A DNA stretch of 29,441 nucleotides, from the NCBI RefSeq assembly GCF_024622045.1, contig NZ_JANKBP010000022.1. One strand, given 5' to 3'. Positions 22,515 to 28,119 of this stretch are shown piece by piece. Source of the DNA: Rodentibacter caecimuris (lineage in GTDB: Bacteria; Pseudomonadota; Gammaproteobacteria; Enterobacterales; Pasteurellaceae). The notes under the pieces are model-generated. The model was not told the DNA's origin. It did no database searches and was given only the letters and a program-made list of their open reading frames with translations. Every line of letters starts with the position of its first letter. Within the stretch, counting starts at the first letter, position 1. The translations under genes and the position numbers were made by a program.

Positions 22515-23155
22515 ATTATTCAATAGATTTAGCAACACCTGAAACGGCGACTGATTTACAAATCCAACAAGATCGCTTAAATCTGCACACCGCATTACCC
22601 GCAAAGGTCGTGAGTTTTGATCCGTCAAAACAAACCGTTACCCTTGCAGTACAAATTAAAATGCAGTTGGACGATGGAAGTGGTGCGGATATTCCGCCTT
22701 TGGTTGATGTGCCGGTGAGCTTTCCGCGCGGTGGAGGGTTTGCGGTAACTTTTCCATTAAAAGCAGGTGATGAAGGAGTAGCCATTTTCTCCGAACGTTG
22801 CATTGATGGCTGGTGGCAAAGCTCGGAAGCATCTTTACCACTTGATTTTAGATTGCACGATCTATCAGATGCAATGTTTATCCCCGGTATTTGTTCAACC
22901 CCTAGATCCATTAAAAGCTTTTTTACCGGTGGTTTATCAATGCAAACGCTTGATGGCAGCACTTATATTCGCATCGAAAATGGCTCAATTAAAATCAAAG
23001 GCAATATTGAGCATAATGGCGATACAGAACAAAAAGGCAAGTACAGCTCAACAGGTATTATATCAAGTGATGTTGATGTAATGGCTGCGGGTAAATCGGG
23101 CAAATCGCACAAACACTCAGGCGATAGCGGAGGCAAAACAGGAGAGCCGGAATGA
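22511..23155 (+). CDS. Tail spike/central baseplate needle (gp138-type OB domain)
   Basis: The 214-aa protein has an N-terminal OB-fold like the gp138 family (residues about 25-125: LPAKVVSFDPSKQTVTLAVQIKM, IPPLVDVPVSFPRGGGFAVTFPLKAGDEGVAIFSERCIDGWW), then a beta-helical repeat (TYIRIENGSIKIKGNIEHNGDTEQ...) and a His-rich tip SHKHSGDSGGKTGEPE. In such spikes the H-x-H of three chains binds iron at the membrane-piercing tip. The order hub-spike-gp25 is standard for contractile systems. Confidence 0.85.
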   Translation: MNYSIDLATPETATDLQIQQDRLNLHTALPAKVVSFDPSKQTVTLAVQIKMQLDDGSGADIPPLVDVPVSFPRGGGFAVTFPLKAGDEGVAIFSERCIDGWWQSSEASLPLDFRLHDLSDAMFIPGICSTPRSIKSFFTGGLSMQTLDGSTYIRIENGSIKIKGNIEHNGDTEQKGKYSSTGIISSDVDVMAAGKSGKSHKHSGDSGGKTGEPE

Positions 23156-23505
23156 GAGTAAGACGGTTAGATAAAAATCATGATTGGACATTCGGGCAAG
23201 GCTTTGTGAATTATGCATCAGAATCTGAAGCGATTGCGCAGAACGTACAAACACGCCTTTTGTCATTTGCTAATGACTGGTTTCTAGATTTAAATCATGG
23301 CTTACCGTGGCTTGAACAAATGGGGCACAATGTCAATCTGAGCGATTGGGAAATCCGCATTAAGCGACACGTATTGCAAACAGAAGGTGTGATTAAGATC
23401 ACAGAATATGAATCTATCTTTGATCCTGATACGCGACAATTAAAAATCACTATCAGCTATCAAGATATCTACGGACAACAACAAACTGCACGATATGATG
23501 TTTAA
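23152..23505 (+). CDS. Baseplate wedge protein, gp25/W-like
   Basis: The 117-aa protein fits small gp25-like wedge proteins: NYASESEAIAQNVQTRLLSFANDWFLDLNHGLPWLEQMG, WEIRIKRHVLQTEGVIKITEYES, then a closing strand TRQLKITISYQDIYGQQQ. Such proteins connect hub and J-type wedge and start sheath assembly. The next expected gene, J, is only reached at 26393, because a 2.9-kb accessory segment lies between. Confidence 0.78.
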   Translation: MRVRRLDKNHDWTFGQGFVNYASESEAIAQNVQTRLLSFANDWFLDLNHGLPWLEQMGHNVNLSDWEIRIKRHVLQTEGVIKITEYESIFDPDTRQLKITISYQDIYGQQQTARYDV

Positions 23506-23575
23506 AACACAGTCTAATTTTATGGTAAAAATTTGCGATCTATATCTCAAAATTGAAATAAATTTGGCTTAAAAC

Positions 23576-23604
23576 TTACAAAAACATTTTGGGTTTCGTA
23601 GAAT
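23576..23604 (+). promoter_or_regulatory. Weak promoter candidate before the membrane protein gene
   Basis: TTACAA (23576-23581), 17-nt spacer, TAGAAT (23599-23604), 33 nt before the ATG. The -35 is poor (3 of 6). The 132-nt interval 23506-23637 is AT-rich and otherwise featureless. Confidence 0.3.
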
Positions 23605-23637
23605 GGGTGTTTCTATTTTTTACTAAGGAACATACTT

Positions 23638-24732
23638 ATGAACGCAACCAATATTATTGCGATAATCATTGTTATTTTGGCTTTCTGTAGTCCTTTTGCG
23701 TTGATTTACTGGATCGTAAGAAAAATAAAGAAATATATAGGGCAAAAAAATAAACCTTTATCTAATAAGTCAGAAGTTTATATAAAAAATAAGAGCAATA
23801 TCAATACCTCAGTAATTCATAATCAAAATTTTAATAAAAAAATAAATCGTAAGTTACATATTGTTAGTGATATGAATTTAAAAAATTATACTAATGAAGA
23901 GATTATTGAGTTAGTATTTGATCCTTTTTTGAGGATAAAAACATTTTCAGATGAATTAAAAACAAATGTAACTTATCGAGATTATAATGGGAATATTATT
24001 TTTGATAGAACATTTACTGCGCTTGAGATGAGGAGTGAACGAATAGATAATTATCTGTTAATTCAATTTGCAAGATCAGATGGAGATGATGCATTTAAGC
24101 TGTATTTTATTGACTTATTAAATAATAAAGTGATATTTTCTGTATATCCGGAATTCTACTGGGATGAGGTGAATTCTTATGATGGAAACATATTGGTGAT
24201 AAAAAATAAATATGGTAGTTTTGAAGTAAATAATTTTGGACAGTTGGTTGATAATGTTACCTACTTAAAGGCTGTTGCAGTTTCTTACTCTATAGAATCT
24301 TTAGACGCTGTTTCACAATTGTTTAGTAAGTTAGACAAAAACAAAGATAATATTCAATTTTATCACTCTGTTTTAGATGAATGTTTCGTCAAAATTCAAT
24401 CTGAATTCCATGCTTTAGGTTATCTTGCTAATTTATTAAAAATAAAAGGTGAAATTTTTGAGTATCAAAATGATTTTTATAATGCATATAGAGTGTATGC
24501 TTTGGGATTGAAGTTAAATGCTAAACTAAGCGTAAGGAATGCTATAAAAAGAGTATCAAAACAATTAAGACAAAACACTATAGATTCTATCAACAAGTCA
24601 ATTACATTTCTTGCTGACTCTTTGATTGCTAAAAATAAAGAGTTACGAGAAAAAAGTTTAGAGAAAAGCAGATTGGGTTTTGAAGAGGGTGTTAGAACAG
24701 GAAGAATAGTGATAAAAGAATCTGAAAAGTGA
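23638..24732 (+). CDS. AT-rich cargo gene: membrane-anchored protein of unknown function
   Basis: I do not recognise this 364-aa protein. An N-terminal hydrophobic segment (residues about 5-27, IIAIIIVILAFCSPFALIYWIV) followed by RKIKK indicates an inner-membrane anchor with the rest in the cytoplasm. Then comes a polar Asn/Lys-rich linker, a beta-rich middle (DYNGNIIFDRTFTALEMR, LYFIDLLNNKVIFSVYPEFYW, GNILVIKNKYGSFEVNNFGQ) like a repeat of small sheets, and a helical C-terminal half (about 225-364, with YRVYALGLKLNAK, TPR-like). The coding sequence is far richer in A+T than its neighbours, it has AAGGA before the ATG, and it ends in its own terminator. This pattern is that of a moron; superinfection exclusion or defence are possible roles without evidence. 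Confidence 0.7.
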   Translation: MNATNIIAIIIVILAFCSPFALIYWIVRKIKKYIGQKNKPLSNKSEVYIKNKSNINTSVIHNQNFNKKINRKLHIVSDMNLKNYTNEEIIELVFDPFLRIKTFSDELKTNVTYRDYNGNIIFDRTFTALEMRSERIDNYLLIQFARSDGDDAFKLYFIDLLNNKVIFSVYPEFYWDEVNSYDGNILVIKNKYGSFEVNNFGQLVDNVTYLKAVAVSYSIESLDAVSQLFSKLDKNKDNIQFYHSVLDECFVKIQSEFHALGYLANLLKIKGEIFEYQNDFYNAYRVYALGLKLNAKLSVRNAIKRVSKQLRQNTIDSINKSITFLADSLIAKNKELREKSLEKSRLGFEEGVRTGRIVIKESEK

Positions 24733-24738
24733 TGTCTT

Positions 24739-24767
24739 AGCCCTATTATAATTAGTAGGGCTTTTTT
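24739..24767 (+). terminator. Terminator of the membrane protein gene
   Basis: AGCCCTA and TAGGGCT form a 7-bp stem with a 10-nt loop, followed by six T residues. Confidence 0.85.
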
Positions 24768-24806
24768 GTTATTGACAAGAACAAAGCAAAGCAATAGACT
24801 TACCTA

Positions 24807-25009
24807 CAAGGTCTCAAAAGCCTTATGTTCAACGGTATTCACTCCGTCAGCGTGATTTTTTTGTATCTAAAATTTGTGATCTCTTTCTCTTTACCACAAG
24901 ATTTAGTGATACAAAACAACAATGTAATCAATGATCGACAGTGCGACTAATACAATACCTTCGGGGAATACGTCCGCCTGATTGAACACAGGTTTTGAGC
25001 TGTCGATCA
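24807..25009 (+). repeat. Leader repeat, copy 2 (homologous to 2493-2697 reverse strand)
   Basis: The 316-nt gene-free interval 24733-25048 holds a terminator (24739-24767) and this 203-nt leader, which matches copy 1 along its length. Best conserved are CCGTCAGCGTGATTTTTTT, AAAATTTGTGATCTCTTT and GCGACTAATACAATACCTTC. A terminator-like stem with seven T residues lies near 24837-24862. Just before the C4-like core stands TGTAAT, a possible -10 without a clear -35. Confidence 0.8.
24932..25009 (+). ncRNA. C4-like antisense RNA element (copy 2)
   Basis: This 78-nt element is closed by a 10-bp helix TGATCGACAG/CTGTCGATCA. It contains CC-UUCG-GG and a hairpin CCUG/CAGG with an 8-nt loop. Relative to copy 1 the closing helix differs in several base pairs and the inner hairpin differs by a compensated pair (CCUG/CAGG against GCUG/CAGC), while the intervening 20-plus nt are identical. 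It precedes a KilA-N gene and an ant gene, as c4 precedes icd and ant in P1. It probably acts in cis or trans on the antirepressor mRNA. Confidence 0.75.
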
Positions 25010-25048
25010 CCCTACAATGTAGGATTTCTCTCAAAAGGAAATGTTCAA

Positions 25049-25708
25049 ATGACTAACTTAACTATTCTTTCAAATAAAATTCGTACTTTAGATAATCTCT
25101 ATTCCTTGAATGACCTTCACTTGGCTAGTGGTAACGATCCAAAACATCGTCCTAGTTTATTTGCTCGTAATGAACAAACTAAGGAATTAGCAAAAGAGAT
25201 TGAAAGTGAGCGAAGCACAAAAACGATCTTCGCTATAAAAACAATTCGTGGTGGAAAAGATATTTCTGTGCAAGGCACTTGGGCTTGTGAAGAACTCGTC
25301 TTAAGCTATGCAATGTGGATAAGCCCGAAATTCCACTTAATCGTCTTGAGAGCATTTTTAGCAATGCACCGGAATGAGCCGAAACAGCTTGCTTTGCCAA
25401 CGCCCGAACGCACTTTCACCCTCAAACTCACTGAACAGGAATTATGCGATCTTTGTTGGCTATGGAAAGCGGCAGAAGCCATGCGTAACTTGCTTAAACT
25501 CATTGAACCTGCGTTAGATATACTTGGTTCTCGCTATGCGGGAGCGGCTCATTCCTGTTCCGTTGAATATCGCCGAACGATTGAAAGCGCAAGAGATATA
25601 CTCCTTCGCCCCACAGGCGAAATCAAAGAGCAAGGCACTTACCTTGAAGAAAATTGGCACAGAGTGCTACACGAACTCCGCAAAGGCGAGCTAAATAAAA
25701 TCTATTAA
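25049..25708 (+). CDS. KilA-N domain protein, antirepressor-type (copy 2)
   Basis: The 219-aa paralogue of the product at 1823-2464 has the same layout: NLTILSNKIRTLDNLYSLNDLH, KHRPSLFARNEQTKEL, a KilA-N core with IRGGKDISVQGTWACEELVLSYAMWISPKFHLIVLRAFL (residues about 68-110), and a helical C-terminal domain (FTLKLTEQELCDLCWLW, LDILGS, EYRRTIESARDIL). The ATG at 25049 is chosen because AAAAGGAA lies 8 nt upstream and it aligns with copy 1. It is the first gene after the C4-like leader, the place of icd in P1. A 7-bp inverted repeat AGCGAAG/CTTCGCT (25209-25234) lies at the codons that in copy 1 hold the 22-bp palindrome. An uptake-signal core follows the stop (25725-25733). Confidence 0.77.
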   Translation: MTNLTILSNKIRTLDNLYSLNDLHLASGNDPKHRPSLFARNEQTKELAKEIESERSTKTIFAIKTIRGGKDISVQGTWACEELVLSYAMWISPKFHLIVLRAFLAMHRNEPKQLALPTPERTFTLKLTEQELCDLCWLWKAAEAMRNLLKLIEPALDILGSRYAGAAHSCSVEYRRTIESARDILLRPTGEIKEQGTYLEENWHRVLHELRKGELNKIY

Positions 25709-25724
25709 AACCCAACCAAAACCG

Positions 25725-25733
25725 ACCGCACTT
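25725..25733 (-). repeat. Haemophilus-type uptake signal core
   Basis: Exact match on the minus strand (ACCGCACTTT on plus), just after KilA-N copy 2. Confidence 0.75.
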
Positions 25734-25769
25734 TTTTAAGCCTGCGGCGGTTTTCTGCACCCTAAATAA

Positions 25770-25799
25770 CCCTGAGAAATGACTTTCTCGGGGTTTTTT
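25770..25799 (+). terminator. Terminator between KilA-N copy 2 and ant
   Basis: CCCTGAGAAA and TTTCTCGGGG pair over 10 bp with one wobble and loop TGAC, followed by six T residues. It would limit read-through from the KilA-N gene into ant, so ant expression may be attenuated. Confidence 0.85.
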
Positions 25800-25826
25800 A
25801 TTATCCAAAATTTAATAGGAGTAATA

Positions 25827-26348
25827 ATGAAGACATTAAAAGCAAAATTCTTAGGCTTGGATATTTTAGTAATTAATCACGAAAATAAGCCTTACGTGCC
25901 GATGAAACAAATTGCCGAAAATATCGGTTTAGATTGGAAAGCCCAACATTCCAGAATTAAGCGTAACGAGGTTCTTTCCGAAGGTATGGTCATTATGACC
26001 ATACCTTCAAATGGCGGCGGGCAAGAAGCCGTTTGTTTACCGCTTCATTATTTAAACGGCTGGCTTTTCGGGGTTAAACCCTCAAAAGTAAAGCCGGAAA
26101 TCAAAGCTAAACTGATCGAATATCAAAAAGAATGCTACGAAGTGTTATGGGATTACTGGACGCTTGGTGTCGCAAAATGGGAAAATATTCGCCAACAACG
26201 TGAAGTATTGGAAGAAAATGAAGCTGAATCTAAAAAACGTGGTAGTGAAGCGGGACGGGCCTTGCAAAAGCGAAAAAAGGAAAAGTGCGCTTATGAAGAA
26301 GTTAGGCAACGATTAGCCCAAATGGAACAACTTGACTTTGCATTTTAA
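25827..26348 (+). CDS. Phage antirepressor Ant, P22_AR_N-type
   Basis: The 173-aa protein matches the N-terminal domain of P22-type antirepressors: KPYVPMKQIAENIGLDWKAQHSRIKRNEVLSEGMVIMTIPS, GGGQEAVCLPLHYLNGWLFGVKPSKVKPEIKAKLIEYQKECYEVLWDYW. The C-terminal 45 residues are a charged helix (EENEAESKKRGSEAGRALQKRKKEK) instead of the second domain of P22 Ant. Antirepressors bind and inactivate prophage repressors. AGGAG lies 5 nt before ATG 25827. The coding sequence holds a 29-nt perfect inverted repeat (25980-26008). It is the last gene of the inserted cassette and is followed by a terminator. Confidence 0.82.
   Translation: MKTLKAKFLGLDILVINHENKPYVPMKQIAENIGLDWKAQHSRIKRNEVLSEGMVIMTIPSNGGGQEAVCLPLHYLNGWLFGVKPSKVKPEIKAKLIEYQKECYEVLWDYWTLGVAKWENIRQQREVLEENEAESKKRGSEAGRALQKRKKEKCAYEEVRQRLAQMEQLDFAF
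25980..26008. repeat. Perfect inverted repeat, 14-bp arms, inside ant
   Basis: GAAGGTATGGTCAT (25980-25993), one T, then ATGACCATACCTTC (25995-26008). About 0.0001 such arms are expected by chance in the window. CCGAAGGTAT at its left edge is complementary to ATACCTTCGG of the conserved C4-like loop. Confidence 0.9.
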
Positions 26349-26352
26349 ATTG

Positions 26353-26376
26353 ACCGCATTTTATATGCGGTTTTTT
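26353..26376 (+). terminator. Terminator after ant
   Basis: ACCGCAT and ATGCGGT form a 7-bp stem with a 5-nt loop followed by six T residues; it marks the right end of the accessory insertion. Confidence 0.88.
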
Positions 26377-26392
26377 ATTTATAGAGGTATTT

Positions 26393-27535
26393 ATGGCAAA
26401 ACTCACAGAAACCGGCATCCAGATTGAGCGATTAAATAACATTGTGGCAAAGTTAGAAAGTGGTTTTCGCGAAATATACGGACAAAATATTGACCTTTCA
26501 CCAAATACGCCAGACGGTCAGATGGTGGGGTTGCTCGCTCAAATTAGAATGGATATTGAGGAGTTATCTGAAAATATTTATCGACAGCTCGATCCTGATG
26601 TGGCCACTGGAACGTGGCTTGAGCAGCGAGTGTCTTATGCTGGATTAATGCGTAGGAGTGCAAGCTATAGCTATTTGCGGTCAGTGATTTTGACAGGTGA
26701 ACCAAACACACCACTGTATGCCGGTATTATCGTTTCAGATCCTCATAAAGTGCGCTGGGTTTTGACTGCCGACGTACAACTTGATAGCAACGGTTCTGCG
26801 CGTGCTGATTTTCGCAGTGAACAACTAGGCGCATTTAATCTTGCGAAAAACACTGAGCTAACGATTGAAACGGTAACTCTTGGATTTAATAGCGCAACTA
26901 CTTTTGAAAATGCGGAAATCGGTGCAGAAGAAGAAACTGATCAGCAGTTGCGAGAGCGTTTCTGGGTAAGCCGAACCAAGAATGCGACGAATTCGGCTGA
27001 GGCTATTACAGCTAAAATCCGAGCGTTGCCAGATGTTGAGCAAGTCCGCACGCTTGAAAATAATAGTAATCAACGTGACAAATTAGGAGTCGAACCACAC
27101 TCTCTCAATATCATTGTAGAGGGGGGCGAAGACAGCCAAATTGCAGAAGTTATTTATTATAACAAAGGTGCGGGTGTGGGATTGCAAGGCTCAACTGAAG
27201 TGACTTTTCGGCGTGATAATGAGCCTCGTTTAATTCGTTTCGATCGCGCAGTAGCTGTTGATATTCAAATTTCAATGCGCTGTGTTCGATATGAAGATTT
27301 TACTGAAATTGATAAAGATGAGATTAAGAGATTACTGACGGCTCAAAAATTCAGCATTGGTCAAACCGTCTCGCTCTCACGTCTTTATTCACCGATAAAT
27401 CAAGTTGGTGGTTTCTGGATTAAAGAGCTCAAAATTGCGCGCAAAGGACAAGCGTTGAAAGCAGAAAATGTGGTGTTGCAACCGCGTGAATTAGCTCGCA
27501 TTTTGAGTGCAGATATTAGTATTGAGGTGGAATAA
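26393..27535 (+). CDS. Baseplate J-like wedge protein
   Basis: The 380-aa protein is a clear Baseplate_J family member: an N-terminal helix FREIYGQNIDLSPNTPDGQMVGLLAQIRMDIEELSENIYRQLDPDVATGTWLEQR, the GAEEETDQQLRERFWVSRTKNATNSAEAITAKIRALPDVEQVRTLENNS core, and a C-terminal FSIGQTVSLSRLYSPINQVGGFW. It builds the baseplate wedge with the gp25-like protein encoded before the insertion. GAGG lies 7 nt before the ATG. The start is overlapped by nothing; the stop overlaps the next ATG. Confidence 0.92.
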   Translation: MAKLTETGIQIERLNNIVAKLESGFREIYGQNIDLSPNTPDGQMVGLLAQIRMDIEELSENIYRQLDPDVATGTWLEQRVSYAGLMRRSASYSYLRSVILTGEPNTPLYAGIIVSDPHKVRWVLTADVQLDSNGSARADFRSEQLGAFNLAKNTELTIETVTLGFNSATTFENAEIGAEEETDQQLRERFWVSRTKNATNSAEAITAKIRALPDVEQVRTLENNSNQRDKLGVEPHSLNIIVEGGEDSQIAEVIYYNKGAGVGLQGSTEVTFRRDNEPRLIRFDRAVAVDIQISMRCVRYEDFTEIDKDEIKRLLTAQKFSIGQTVSLSRLYSPINQVGGFWIKELKIARKGQALKAENVVLQPRELARILSADISIEVE

Positions 27536-28110
27536 TGGCTTATTCCGATTTGCTAATTTGGCAATACCAAGGAAAACCAAAAGCTCTTGCTACAATCCAA
27601 CTATTAGAAAATGTGATTGCACAAGGGTTTATTGATTTATATCAATTACAAAATGTCCTCAATATCGAAACCGCAACAGGCGATCAGCTTGATTTAGTAG
27701 GTAAGCATGTAGGGCAAACTCGAGTTATCAACGGTTATCAGTTACGCAAGTTCTTCGGTTTTCAAAATGCGCAAAATGCAATGGGTTTTAGTAGAACAAG
27801 ACAAGGAGGCGGACAGTGGTACCGAAAACGAGATCCTCTCGCCGATTCTGTGCGGTTATCCGATGCAGACTATCGTTTCTTGATAAAATGTCGAATTATT
27901 AAAAATTATCAAATAGGCACGCTATCGAACATCATCGAAGCGTGCCGTTTTATTTTCGGCGTCGATTGTCGAGTGGTAGATAATTTAAATATGACCGTGA
28001 CTGTGACCGTGAATAATGGTTTATCCACAGACTTTGTCAAGTACGCAATTAATCATCTTGATATTCTTCCGCGACAAGCCGGAACGGAAATTATTTTTGA
28101 ACTCCAATAG
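27535..28110 (+). CDS. DUF2612-type baseplate/tail protein
   Basis: The 191-aa protein matches DUF2612, a family found between J and the tail fibre in this type of phage and analogous to P2 gpI. Marks: NVLNIETATGDQLDLVGKHVGQTR, LSDADYRFLIKCRIIKNYQIGTLSNIIEACRFIFGVDCRVVDNLNMTVTV and the closing LDILPRQAGTEI. It likely links the wedge to the fibres. ATG overlaps the J stop by one base. Confidence 0.85.
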   Translation: MAYSDLLIWQYQGKPKALATIQLLENVIAQGFIDLYQLQNVLNIETATGDQLDLVGKHVGQTRVINGYQLRKFFGFQNAQNAMGFSRTRQGGGQWYRKRDPLADSVRLSDADYRFLIKCRIIKNYQIGTLSNIIEACRFIFGVDCRVVDNLNMTVTVTVNNGLSTDFVKYAINHLDILPRQAGTEIIFELQ

Positions 28111-28119
28111 AGGTGCTTT

